Source: Azophilus sp965116165
GTDB taxonomy: Bacteria; Pseudomonadota; Gammaproteobacteria; Pseudomonadales; Azotimanducaceae
Direction of reading: 5' to 3'
Length of the DNA: 64,000 nucleotides
Assembly (NCBI GenBank): GCA_965116165.1
Contig: OZ220484.1
Location: 3,162,001 to 3,226,000 of the forward strand
The position numbers and the translations under genes were made by a program. This document shows positions 25,263-33,991 of this stretch, piece after piece. The notes under the pieces were generated by a model, which saw nothing but the letters and a program-made list of their open reading frames with translations, did not search any database and was not told the DNA's origin. Position 1 is the stretch's first letter. Every line of letters begins with the position of its first letter.

Positions 25263-26183
25263 ATGAGCTGTGCGAAATTGCTTGATCCCGCTTGCCCAGG
25301 ACACGGGACTACGATACGTCCCCTAATACTGTTGGGCCTGCTCTGCCTGCCGTTGGCTTGGCCCGGCGCGGGACAGACCGAATCGGTTGCCTCCAGCGGT
25401 GATGGCGCTGAACACCTTATACCGTACTTTCCGTCCGCCAGCGATCCGGCAATGCGGCGCGGGTTTGTTCGGGTCATAAATCATTCCACCCGCGGGGGCG
25501 AGGTCGAGATTGTTGCAATCGACGACGCCGGGCGTCGTGGCACGCGGGCAACGTTGAGAATCGGAGCCAAACAAACAGCGCACTTCAACACAATGGACTT
25601 GGAAAACGGCAATACCAACAAGGGCCTGATGGTGGGGACTGGCGCCACCATGCACAATTGGCGGTTGCTGTTATCGAGTGATTTGAACATCGAGGTGCTT
25701 GCCTATATCCGCACCCCCGACGGATTTCTTACCTCCATGCACGATACCGTGCCGGTATCCGGCCGCCGGCATCGGGTGGCCTTCTTCAACCCAGGGAGCA
25801 ATGACGCCCAAGTAAGCTGGTTGCGACTCATCAATCCCGGCGACAGGGCCGCCGCGGTGACAATCCGGGGTATCGACGACAGGGGTCGGGCGGGGCGGAA
25901 CCGCATCGAACTGATGGTGGAACCGAAGGCCGTGCGCATGCTCTCCGCCCAGGCACTTGAGGGTGGAGGTGCCGGCCTCAACGGTGCCTTGGGGGACGGT
26001 GCCGGGAAGTGGCGACTGATCGTCTCCTCGAACAACCCCATCGTTGTCATGAGTCTTTTGGAGAGTCCCACGCTCCACTTGACCAATCTGTCGTCACCGC
26101 CCGTACTTTGCCTGGACGATGACCATAACGACGACTACGACGACGACCGCTACGACGACTGTTACGACGACGATGATGATTGA
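25263..26183 (+). CDS. Secreted two-domain beta protein with an Asp-rich tail, unknown function
   Basis: The 306-residue protein has a signal peptide (hydrophobic stretch about residues 19-38). Two similar domains of about 110 residues follow: HLIPYFPSASDPAMRRGFVRVINHS and RVAFFNPGSNDAQVSWLRLINPG begin each, with VEIVAIDDAGRRG and VTIRGIDDRGRAG as the second matched strand and WRLLLSS / WRLIVSS as the third. The last 28 residues are mostly Asp with Tyr, His and two Cys, suggesting Ca2+ or metal binding. I recognise the domain repeat but no named function. It is a lone gene in an AT-rich setting. Confidence 0.7.
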   Translation: MSCAKLLDPACPGHGTTIRPLILLGLLCLPLAWPGAGQTESVASSGDGAEHLIPYFPSASDPAMRRGFVRVINHSTRGGEVEIVAIDDAGRRGTRATLRIGAKQTAHFNTMDLENGNTNKGLMVGTGATMHNWRLLLSSDLNIEVLAYIRTPDGFLTSMHDTVPVSGRRHRVAFFNPGSNDAQVSWLRLINPGDRAAAVTIRGIDDRGRAGRNRIELMVEPKAVRMLSAQALEGGGAGLNGALGDGAGKWRLIVSSNNPIVVMSLLESPTLHLTNLSSPPVLCLDDDHNDDYDDDRYDDCYDDDDD

Positions 26184-26232
26184 CGAGGAGATTCGGGCCT
26201 ATTCGCGAATAGACCGCCGAGGTGGCCTATAC

Positions 26233-26325
26233 GGAAAGGGTCCGAACGGGGCAATGGTGCGACATTAAGCTACTCGCAGGTTATTTTTATTGGGGAACCT
26301 CTGAGTAATCCTGTGGTCGGGGCAT
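26233..26325. repeat. Degenerate family A (and possibly G) sequence
   Basis: GGAAAGGGTCCGAACGGGGC followed by GACATTAAGCTACTCG matches a family A left half; GGGGAACCTCTGAGTAATCC matches the other terminus in reverse order. The following GGGCATCACCACGCTTGGCG resembles part of element G at 61970-62090. An old, rearranged repeat. Confidence 0.45.
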
Positions 26326-26430
26326 TTTTGCGGGCATCACCACGCTTGGCGCGAATTCCTGGCGCGACCAGCGGTATTTTTGCCGAGCGTGGGTTAACAT
26401 CGACCGCCAATCGCGCAAGGAGGAATGGAC

Positions 26431-27045
26431 ATGGCGGACGATGTACTGGATTTCGCAAAGGACGCAAACGCCAAGGAACCCGCGCTTGGCGGCATGCTGA
26501 TTCGGGACGCATCCATGATCGTGGCGGCGCTCGCCCTTTTTGGCGGGGCGGATGCGTGGGTACAGGGCGCCAACTTCCTGTTGGCGGACTTTACCGCCGT
26601 CGCCGCCAGCCTGATTGCGGGTTGGTCGATTACAGGCCTGCTACACGAATGGGGCCACTACGCGGGCGCGAAACTGGCCGGGTCCATCGCTCCTCGGGTG
26701 CGGCTTCCGGGCTTTTCCTTCTTCCGCTATAACTTCGATCTTGAGAAGAACAGTATCGGGCAATTCGCCGCCATGAGCCTCGGCGGCAATGTGGCGCATT
26801 GGGGCGTGGTTGCCGCCGCCTTGCTGTTGGTGCCGACCACAACGACATCGCAGGCGACCTTTGTCGGCGCCACCGTGGCCTTTGCTGTCTTTGCCAGCGT
26901 CATCGAGTGGCCCATCATCATCCGCACACTTGGCGGCCGGGTCCACCCCGCCCAAGCGTTCGCCCATCTCAATCAAAACTTCCTGCGCTGGCACTATGTG
27001 ATTGGCGGCCTTGGCGGATTGCTGTTTCTCGCCACAGTGGGCTGA
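26431..27045 (+). CDS. Membrane protein with HEWGH zinc-protease motif (M50-like)
   Basis: The start is the second ATG (26431), placed 7 nt after AGGAGG; the first ATG would leave no spacing. The 204-residue protein has about five hydrophobic segments. In the second or third one lies LLHEWGHYAGAKLAG, an HExxH zinc motif like that of site-2 proteases and related M50 membrane proteins. The later segment SLGGNVAHWGVVAAA could supply the third ligand region, but no NPDG motif is visible. If active it would cut a membrane protein; it may also be a non-catalytic relative. It is monocistronic and ends 25 bp before a MITE. Confidence 0.62.
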   Translation: MADDVLDFAKDANAKEPALGGMLIRDASMIVAALALFGGADAWVQGANFLLADFTAVAASLIAGWSITGLLHEWGHYAGAKLAGSIAPRVRLPGFSFFRYNFDLEKNSIGQFAAMSLGGNVAHWGVVAAALLLVPTTTTSQATFVGATVAFAVFASVIEWPIIIRTLGGRVHPAQAFAHLNQNFLRWHYVIGGLGGLLFLATVG

Positions 27046-27069
27046 CGCGAGCTGCATGCGTTTACCCAG

Positions 27070-27168
27070 GGAAGGTCTGAACAATTCAATAGAGCGGCAT
27101 CTAGCTACTCGTAAGCTATTGATTTTATTAAATCGGATGCCTCGACTACAGGATTAATCAGAGGTTCC
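27070..27168 (+). repeat. Family A MITE (99 bp) overlapping the RND gene end
   Basis: The ends are GGAAGGTCTGAACAATTC and TTAATCAGAGGTTCC, flanked by CCAG and CAAG. Its right terminus, read on the minus strand, gives GGG AAC CTC TGA and so encodes the last residues (GNL) and stop of the RND pump. Confidence 0.85.
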
Positions 27169-30100
27169 CAAGGGCGATGCGGTAAAAAACCGGTACCGCC
27201 ACCAGGGTCAATAGGGTGGCGAAGGCAAGTCCGCTCATGATGCAGACCGCCATTTCCAGAAAGAAGGGGTCGGCAAGCAGCGGCGACATGCCGACAATGG
27301 TGGTGCCGGAGGCCAGAATCACCGGGCGCAGACGACTGACGCTCCCCGTCACCAGCGCCTCAATGGTCCGCGCACCCTCGGCGAGCCGCTTGTTGATTTC
27401 GTCGATCAGCACGATGCAGTTTTTGATCAACATGCCCGACAGGCTTAGAAAGCCGAGAAACGAGGGGAAGGTGAACGACAGATCGGTGATCAGCAGTCCG
27501 AGCACGACGCCGCAAATGGTCATGGGAACCGATAGCCAAATGACGAAAGGTTCCCGAAGGCGTCCGAACATCAGCACCGTGATCAGGGCCATCACGCCGA
27601 GCGCCCCGGATATTTTGGAGATGAGTGTTTCGTACGCCTTCTGATCCGCTTCATATTCACCACCCCACCCCAAGTTGTACCCAGGCGGCAACTCGATGGC
27701 CTCGACCGCCGGCCGAATCGCCTGAAAGGTTCGGTTGGTGTTGAACCCCGGCTGGGGATTGGCCCGAGCCTGGATGGTCCGGACCCTGTCGAGGCGCAGG
27801 ATCATGGCGTTTTCGGCGGTGAGTTCGAAAGTGGACACCACTTGGCGCATGGGTGTGTAGCGTTGCTGGGACTGGCTCCACACCAGCCGGTCGGGCAGGC
27901 TGGCAATGTCGCGATTCTCGTCCCTGGGCGCGCGGGCGATGATCGGAATCAGCTTGTCGGCGTCGCGATACAGGCCGATGGGCACACCCGAGGTGGCGTA
28001 GGCCAGGGCGGTATAGACATCTTGGCGCGAAACGCCGGCCAGTCGGGCGCGCGCCTCGTCGTAGCGCGGCGTGATTTGCAGCAACGGTTGACGCCAGTCC
28101 GTGTGGCGGTCGACTAGGTCGTGGTCCAGGTAGACCGCCAGAGCCCGGTCGGCCAATTCCCGCAGCACAGCGTCGTCCGGGCCGGAGAATCGGGCTTCGA
28201 TTTTGGCATCGCCGCTCGGCGTGAATTCGGCGCGTGACACCTCCACTTGCGCGGCTGGCCGCAGGGCATTCAACAGTTTTCTGGTTTCGACCATGTGCGC
28301 GTCCATGGTGCCCACATCGGCCACCCGGACGACGAACTGAGCGTATGCTGGATTGGGCTGTTCGGGATTTATTATGGCGGTGAAGCGGGGCGCCCCCCGG
28401 CCGATAAAGCTCGTCACGGACTCAATGCCGTCCAGCGCTCGCACGGCATCCTCAAGTTCCCGGGTGTCCGCGGCGGTGGTCAGGATGTCGGTGCCCTCGG
28501 GCAGTCGGTAGTCGATATAAAAAAGCGGTGAATTGGTGGTCGGAAAGAATGACTGCTTAACGAATTGGAATGCCCAGAGGCAGACACCAAGGATGGCGAT
28601 TACAAGGGTGGAGGTTAGCCAGGCGCGGCGAAATCCGAAGGAAATCAGTCGCCGGTAGGGCGCGTAGAGCCAGCCCGAGTAAAGCTCGTCCTCATTTCGG
28701 GCTGGAACCGGCTTGAGCAGGCGGCTGCCAAGCAACGGCACGACGGTGACGGCCAACACCCAACTCAGCAACAGGGCAATGGCAACGACGTGAAAGAGCG
28801 AGCGCAGGAAGTGGCCACTCGCGTCGTCGGACAGGCTGATCGGTCCAAAGGCCATGATGCCGATAATCGTTGCCCCAAGCAGGGTGAACTGGGTGCGCCG
28901 CACGGATTGGGCGGCGGCATCAGCCGGGGTTTGACCCTTGCCCACGCCGACCACCATCCCTTCGGCGACCACGATGCCGTTGTCCACCAGCATGCCCATG
29001 GCGATCATCAGGGCACCGAGCGAAATGCGATGCAGTTCGATGCCGACAACCACCATGACACAAAGGGTGCCGAGTACCGTCAACAGCAGCACCGCGCCGA
29101 CGACGGTGCCGGCGCGCCAGCCCATGAACACACAGAGCGCCAGTACGACGGTCGCGACGGATAGCGCCAGATTGCGAAGAAACAGTGCGATGGACTCTTC
29201 CACCACGGTATGCTGGGCGTAGATGGTTGCAACGGAAACGCCCAGGGGAAGGTCGTTGACCAGGGCCGCCATGCGCGCATCGACCGCCCGTCCGACCGCC
29301 ACCACATTCTCCCCCCGCATTGCGGAAACGCCGACCGTGAACACGCGCTCGCCGTCGTGGCGGATGATCGCCGATGGCTCTTCAATGGGTTGGCGGGACA
29401 GGTTTGCGATGTCCCCGAGCCGCACGATTTCGGTTGATCCCGGACGCCCGATGCGCATCTCGGCGAGCGCCGATGTGCGGTCGAAAGTGGTGGGCGGCGC
29501 GATGCGCAGCCGACGGCCGCCATGCAGTGTGGAACTGGGCGGCATCACGTCGTTTTCGGCGCCGATGCCCCGAAATAACAAATCCATCGGCAGGCCAAGG
29601 CGTCCGAGGCGTGCGTGACCGACCTCGACATAGACGGCCTCCGGCGGCTCGCCCAAGGTCTGCGCCTTGGCAACGCCGTCCACGGATTTTAGCGCGGTGA
29701 CGATTTGACGGGACATATCCCGAACTTCCGCCGCGTTGTAGCCCGGTGCCGAAATCGCGTAGAGAATTCCGTAAACATCGCCGAAATCGTCCTCGACCCG
29801 AGGTAGCCCGGCGCCGGGCGGAAAATGGCCGACAGCTTCGCCGACCCGCCGCCGCAACTCGTCGAAAATCTGGGGTGTTTCGCTCTCGTCGTACTTGTCC
29901 TCAATTTCCACCCGCACCTCGGAACGGCCGGCGAGCGACTTGGACAGGATTCTGTAGACGTAGGGCAATTCCTGCAGGGCGGCCTCCACCACATCCGTGA
30001 CCTCCTGCTCCACCTCGTGGGGAGAGGCACCGGGGTATTCGGTAACGATCAGCGCGATCTTGAAGGGGTAGTCCGGATCCTCAAGGCGTCCGACGCGGTC

Positions 30101-30190
30101 TATGCCAACCGCGCCGCCGATCAGGCATGCGAGGATCAAAAGCCACGGATAAAGTGGCCGTTCAATCGAGAATCGGGCGATGTTCCACAC
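27158..30190 (-). CDS. RND efflux transporter, inner-membrane component (HAE1/AcrB type)
   Basis: The 1010-residue protein has the RND layout: N-terminal FSIERPLYPWLLILACLIGG helix, a periplasmic porter region, helices 2-6, a second porter region and helices 8-12. The helix-4 proton-relay segment reads GMLVDNGIVVAEGM, with Asp-Asn where AcrB has Asp-Asp. C-terminal GTTIVGMSPLLADPFFLEMAV is typical. It exports hydrophobic compounds with the adaptor encoded just upstream (30365-31489). The stop codon and last three residues come from a family A MITE, so the native tail (usually a short cytoplasmic extension) is lost or shortened. Confidence 0.93.
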   Translation of the reverse strand: MWNIARFSIERPLYPWLLILACLIGGAVGIDRVGRLEDPDYPFKIALIVTEYPGASPHEVEQEVTDVVEAALQELPYVYRILSKSLAGRSEVRVEIEDKYDESETPQIFDELRRRVGEAVGHFPPGAGLPRVEDDFGDVYGILYAISAPGYNAAEVRDMSRQIVTALKSVDGVAKAQTLGEPPEAVYVEVGHARLGRLGLPMDLLFRGIGAENDVMPPSSTLHGGRRLRIAPPTTFDRTSALAEMRIGRPGSTEIVRLGDIANLSRQPIEEPSAIIRHDGERVFTVGVSAMRGENVVAVGRAVDARMAALVNDLPLGVSVATIYAQHTVVEESIALFLRNLALSVATVVLALCVFMGWRAGTVVGAVLLLTVLGTLCVMVVVGIELHRISLGALMIAMGMLVDNGIVVAEGMVVGVGKGQTPADAAAQSVRRTQFTLLGATIIGIMAFGPISLSDDASGHFLRSLFHVVAIALLLSWVLAVTVVPLLGSRLLKPVPARNEDELYSGWLYAPYRRLISFGFRRAWLTSTLVIAILGVCLWAFQFVKQSFFPTTNSPLFYIDYRLPEGTDILTTAADTRELEDAVRALDGIESVTSFIGRGAPRFTAIINPEQPNPAYAQFVVRVADVGTMDAHMVETRKLLNALRPAAQVEVSRAEFTPSGDAKIEARFSGPDDAVLRELADRALAVYLDHDLVDRHTDWRQPLLQITPRYDEARARLAGVSRQDVYTALAYATSGVPIGLYRDADKLIPIIARAPRDENRDIASLPDRLVWSQSQQRYTPMRQVVSTFELTAENAMILRLDRVRTIQARANPQPGFNTNRTFQAIRPAVEAIELPPGYNLGWGGEYEADQKAYETLISKISGALGVMALITVLMFGRLREPFVIWLSVPMTICGVVLGLLITDLSFTFPSFLGFLSLSGMLIKNCIVLIDEINKRLAEGARTIEALVTGSVSRLRPVILASGTTIVGMSPLLADPFFLEMAVCIMSGLAFATLLTLVAVPVFYRIALGNL

Positions 30191-30218
30191 GGTGACGATC
30201 TCTTGTTTCCCCGCCGTC

Positions 30219-30387
30219 TAGCCCGACCTATTCATGAATAAACTACTGCGGCCGTCAATAGCGGCAAAATCACTGGGCGTGCTCAACGTGCTGTCAAGCA
30301 CGCCCGCGCGCGCGCTTACCCCGCGCACCCGGTGCTTTCATCACCCTTGCCGGCCTCGCCACGTTCATTCACGAATAGGTCGGGCTA
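30219..30387. repeat. Family F MITE between the efflux genes
   Basis: The ends are nearly perfect 20-bp inverted repeats (GCCCGACCTATTCATGAAT against GCCCGACCTATTCGTGAAT) flanked by CTAG on both sides (30218-30221 and 30385-30388), consistent with TA duplication. Inside is a perfect 9-bp hairpin stem, GGGCGTGCT (30275-30283) with AGCACGCCC (30297-30305). It separates the adaptor from the pump gene. Confidence 0.8.
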
Positions 30388-31489
30388 GCGGACGCACCCG
30401 CATGCCCTCGAGCAGTTGATTGGCACCGGTGGCGACGACCAGCTCGCCGCCGTCGAGGCCGGACAATATGGGGACGCCGTGCTCATCCGGCGTTCCCACC
30501 CGCACCCTGCGCTTGTTTACGCCCTGGGTTTCGGGGTCGAACAACCAGACAAAGAGTTGTTTGTCGGGGCCGCTGACCAGAGCCCCGACCGGCAGCCGCA
30601 CACCCTTGGGGGAATTGGCGGGGGGGCGCAGGGTAACCCGCACCGCCGCGGTCATTCCGGGTAGCACATTGAATTGCGGGGGGCGCCGCATGGCGAAGGA
30701 AACCTCGTAGGTTTGTGCCACGGCATCGGCCTCGCCACGAATTTCCCGATAGGTCAGCGGAAAGCCACGCTCCGGAGCGAACGGGAAAATGGCCGCGAGC
30801 CACACCACCCGATCGGTGTTAACCGTAACCAGCAGTTGCTCGGGGATGCCCGCAACCACCTGTAGTTCGTGCAGGTCGTTTAGCCGCACCACCGGATCCG
30901 AGGCTTTGACCCGCACGTGATTGTCGAGATAGCGGCGCGCCACATGCGCGTCGAAGGGCGCGACGATGCGGCTTTTGGCAAGCGCCTCACGCCGCTGTTC
31001 AAGGCGCACCTGTTGCAGTTGATGCAGGGCGCGCGCATCCTCCACCAGCGAGGCGGCGATGCCGTTTTGCGCAAGCAGCTTGATTTTGCGGTCGAGGTCT
31101 TGGCTGGCCAGTTGCACTTCGAGTTCCGCTTCACGCACGGCGAGGTGGAAATCGGTGGGATCGAGAGCCGCAACCAATTCGCCGCGCCCGAGGGTTTGGC
31201 CTTCGCGAACGGGCAATTCCGCGAGCACGCCGTCGAGTTCGAAGGACAGATCAATCGATTGCGCGGCCTCGACGCGGGCGACGAATTCGTGAATCGTCAC
31301 CGTTCCCCGGCTCTGTGCCGTGACCAGCCTTGCCGGACGGACCGATTGGTCGACAGGGGTCGGCTCCGAGCGAGGTTCGCAACCCCCAGCAAAAAAAACG
31401 GCGGCGAGCACAACGGCCGCCGCCATCGTCGACGCCCTTGAAATCAAGGAGTGCTCCAGTTGCAAACCAAAGGAAAGTACGGTCGCCAC
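30365..31489 (-). CDS. RND periplasmic adaptor (membrane-fusion) lipoprotein
   Basis: The 374-residue protein has an N-terminal export signal leading to a lipobox (FFAGGC). A biotinyl-lipoyl half-motif (IDLSFELDGVLAELPVREGQTLGRGELVAALD), a helical hairpin (residues about 110-165) and KSRIVAPFDAHVARR follow; the rest is the beta-barrel and membrane-proximal domain. The GTG start keeps a basic residue ahead of the hydrophobic core. It links the RND pump to an outer-membrane channel. The last residues (ARPIRE) and the TGA stop are encoded within the family F element. No outer-membrane channel gene is in the neighbourhood. Confidence 0.9.
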   Translation of the reverse strand: MATVLSFGLQLEHSLISRASTMAAAVVLAAVFFAGGCEPRSEPTPVDQSVRPARLVTAQSRGTVTIHEFVARVEAAQSIDLSFELDGVLAELPVREGQTLGRGELVAALDPTDFHLAVREAELEVQLASQDLDRKIKLLAQNGIAASLVEDARALHQLQQVRLEQRREALAKSRIVAPFDAHVARRYLDNHVRVKASDPVVRLNDLHELQVVAGIPEQLLVTVNTDRVVWLAAIFPFAPERGFPLTYREIRGEADAVAQTYEVSFAMRRPPQFNVLPGMTAAVRVTLRPPANSPKGVRLPVGALVSGPDKQLFVWLFDPETQGVNKRRVRVGTPDEHGVPILSGLDGGELVVATGANQLLEGMRVRPLARPIRE

Positions 31490-31561
31490 CTTACTGTTTT
31501 GGTCGTGGCGTTGCCAAGCCGTGTACTGGTTCGGGGGATTTCGGAATTTAGGGTTGTCGGA

Positions 31562-31654
31562 TCAGGCAGTCTTCTCAAGTTCGACAAGGTACTCGTTGGG
31601 GGTTCGGCAGTCCAGCGCCAGGTGGGGCCGCCCGATGTCATCGGACCACCATCG
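31562..31654 (-). pseudogene. Transposase C-terminal fragment (IS3/IS481-type)
   Basis: On the minus strand the frame reads RWWSDDIGRPHLALDCRTPN then EYLVELEKTA and stops. This is the conserved end of rve-type transposases. Its DNA differs from the scrap at 15649, so a different IS left it. It sits upstream of the adaptor gene. Confidence 0.65.
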
Positions 31655-31675
31655 AATCGACCGATCTCCCTACGC

Positions 31676-32695
31676 CTACCCGAGGATTGGCAGCACCCGG
31701 TCGATTGTCCAATAGGCCGCCATGCATCCCATGCCGTACACAAAGGCCCGTTCCGCCAACGCGACATTGCCCGCGATGCGACGAGCTATCCAAAGCAGTG
31801 CCAGCAGTGCGGCGATGATGAGTAGTTGGCCGACCTCAATGCCGATGTTGAACAACAAAAGCGAGAGCGCGAGTTGCTCGCGGGGCAGGCCGATGTCGGC
31901 CAGGGCCCCGGCGAAGCCGAACCCATGCAGCAGCCCGAATAGCAACGCCATGATCCACGGACGTCCACGGGTAAGGGCGGAGCGGCGCTCTTCCGGCATG
32001 GCGAGTTCCCTCGCCAAAAACAAGATGGAAAGCGCGATGACGGCCTCCACCGGACCCTGCGGTAGTCGCACCAGTTCCAGCACGGAAAGCGCCAGGGTCA
32101 TGCTGTGCGCAATGGTAAAGGCGGTGATGGTTTTCAGCAGCGCCCATCGGCTGGGGATGAACAGCACCAGCCCGATAACGAACAGCACGTGATCAATGCC
32201 GAATATCAGGTGCTCCACACCCAGGGTGAGGTAGGCGGCCACCGGCGGGCTTGGATCGCTCACATCCAGGGATGGGGCGTTGGGGCGCAGCAGGTGGGTG
32301 GTCTGTTCCCCATCCAGACGGCTAATTTCCACCATGACATCGGTGATGGTGCGCGATAGCCCGTCGATATGGATGGCCCCTTGCCGGAGTGGGCATTCGA
32401 TGCGCCAGGTTTGCAGCAGGGCGGCACCCGTTGCCTCGCGTCGCACCGGCGCAACGGCGGCGCAATCGTCCGGGAATATCGGTTCTAGGGGGAGACGGCG
32501 GTCTTGCAATACGGGTTGCTTCCACAGCACCGCAAACAGGCCGGGGTCGGTTTCCTTGATCTGCAGGTAGGCGGGTCGCACCTCGTGGGCGATGGCCGGT
32601 GCGGCGGCAGCGGCGAGCGCGAGCGCGGCGAGCCCGACAATCTGTCGGTACAAAAGGGGACGGCGACTGTGCCGATAGGCTTCTGGACGCTTCAC
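31676..32695 (-). CDS. HupE/UreJ-like membrane protein
   Basis: The 339-residue protein has a signal peptide, an extracytoplasmic domain (about residues 37-145) and six or seven transmembrane helices. They carry the HupE/UreJ_2 motifs GVEHLIFGIDHVLFVIGL, ITAFTIAHSMTLALS and FGLLHGFGFAGAL with several conserved His and Asp. HupE relatives move nickel or cobalt or act as metal-linked membrane proteins; this longer subfamily is less well defined. It overlaps the upstream PPIase gene by ATGA, a pairing I recall as recurrent in marine proteobacteria. Confidence 0.85.
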   Translation of the reverse strand: MKRPEAYRHSRRPLLYRQIVGLAALALAAAAAPAIAHEVRPAYLQIKETDPGLFAVLWKQPVLQDRRLPLEPIFPDDCAAVAPVRREATGAALLQTWRIECPLRQGAIHIDGLSRTITDVMVEISRLDGEQTTHLLRPNAPSLDVSDPSPPVAAYLTLGVEHLIFGIDHVLFVIGLVLFIPSRWALLKTITAFTIAHSMTLALSVLELVRLPQGPVEAVIALSILFLARELAMPEERRSALTRGRPWIMALLFGLLHGFGFAGALADIGLPREQLALSLLLFNIGIEVGQLLIIAALLALLWIARRIAGNVALAERAFVYGMGCMAAYWTIDRVLPILG

Positions 32696-33486
32696 GGTCG
32701 TTGGATCTCGTAGCGTTTCAGAAGGCTTTGATAGTAGGCATCGTTCGCGCGCTCGCGTTGCGCCATGTTGAAATCGACCGTTACTCGGTCGGCCACTTCA
32801 TCATAGGCGGGCAGGCGCTCCGGTTGCCGGACCTCGAGTCGCACCAGATGCCAGCCGTAGGCGGAACGAATCGGACCTTGCCAGTTGTCGGCCGGCTCAA
32901 GGTCCGTTAGCCCGTCCGCGAAGTCGTTGCCGAATAAATTGCCGATTTGCGGCGCGGAGCGGGCGACATAGGTCCGCTGCAACATGAACGGGTCGCCCGT
33001 CACCGTCGCATCGGCAAGCGCGGTGCTCGCGTCGGCATGGGCGTCTTGGCGCCGGTCGGTGGAAAAGTAGCGGTGGCTGAAGCTGTAGAGAGAGGGCTGC
33101 CGGTAACGGTCCGCGTTGGCCGTATAGAATGCCAGCAATTCCGCTTCCGTCGGCGGTTGGCCGGTGGCGATGTCCTCGGTTAGGAATTGGAGTTTCTGCA
33201 CCAGCCGCCGCCGCACGATGATGTCGCCCCCATCGAGCGACAGGCGTTTCGCCTCGCGGAAATAAACCTCTTCGCGGATGTGCTGCTCAACGAGGCTATC
33301 CAGTTCCTCGGGGGTCGGCGGGCGACCCATTTGTGCGTGCCACTGATCGCCTAGCCGGTCGAGGTCGGGTTGTGTCACCTCGATCAGGCCATCGTCATCA
33401 TCGCCGCCGACAAGCGTGGCGACCGTGAAGAGCAGCGCACCCAGCGCCAAAAAGAACAGAAGCGGGTCTTGCAACGCGGCTTTCAC
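32692..33486 (-). CDS. Membrane-anchored parvulin-like peptidyl-prolyl isomerase
   Basis: I start at GTG 33486, giving MKAALQDPLLFFLALGALLF, the usual anchor of this PPIase subgroup; the frame continues 52 codons upstream through sequence without family character. Conserved parts are EELDSLVEQHIREEVYFREAKRLSLDGGD and RRRLVQKLQFL (SurA/PrsA-like N domain). The C-terminal parvulin-like domain is weak (FSHRYFS, SAYGWHLVRLEVR), so catalysis is uncertain. Its stop overlaps the HupE start. Probable role: periplasmic folding helper for the HupE-like protein. Confidence 0.78.
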   Translation of the reverse strand: MKAALQDPLLFFLALGALLFTVATLVGGDDDDGLIEVTQPDLDRLGDQWHAQMGRPPTPEELDSLVEQHIREEVYFREAKRLSLDGGDIIVRRRLVQKLQFLTEDIATGQPPTEAELLAFYTANADRYRQPSLYSFSHRYFSTDRRQDAHADASTALADATVTGDPFMLQRTYVARSAPQIGNLFGNDFADGLTDLEPADNWQGPIRSAYGWHLVRLEVRQPERLPAYDEVADRVTVDFNMAQRERANDAYYQSLLKRYEIQRP

Positions 33487-33725
33487 GGCAAATTCGCGAA
33501 TCGACCCGGGCAGGCAAAGTGAATACGCGGCGCGAGCACCGGCGGTCCGTGGCAAAAGCCCCACCGCATGCGAACAATGTTGCATCCCGGTCGCCCGCGT
33601 TGCTCGTCGCTCAAATATGTTCGATATTCTCGCTCCCCGCACCTTGCCGGCCAGGCGGGTTTTTTTCGCCCGCCCCCGCTCCCCTTGCGGTGCGACGCGG
33701 GACTTTTGCCACGGATGGATAGGGG

Positions 33726-33860
33726 GCTGCGCCGTAGGAAATTCTCGGGGATGTACAGCCCGCTCCCGACCACCCCCGGGATAAAATGTCCAAGAAATTG
33801 GGCCATCACACCCACATTGAAGGCACTTTTGCTGATATTTCCACTGCGCATAGTACCGTA
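33726..33860. repeat. Family E element
   Basis: It begins GCTGCGCCGTAGGAAATTCTC and shares GGATAAAATG-CCAAGAAATTGG and ATCACACCCACAT-GAAG patterns with the copy at 34888-35060. The right end is uncertain (CTGCGCATAGTACCG). It fills most of the space upstream of the PPIase and of the isomerase at 33992; no gene is seen in 33487-33991. Confidence 0.6.
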
Positions 33861-33991
33861 CCGCCGAGCCAGCGCTACGATTTCAGCGACCGCATCACCT
33901 GAACCCACACATGAATTTGCCGACCGTTCGCCGAATGCGGTAAAACATTCCTCCGCTTTCTACACCGAGCAGCCGCTGCGCGAGGAGCACC

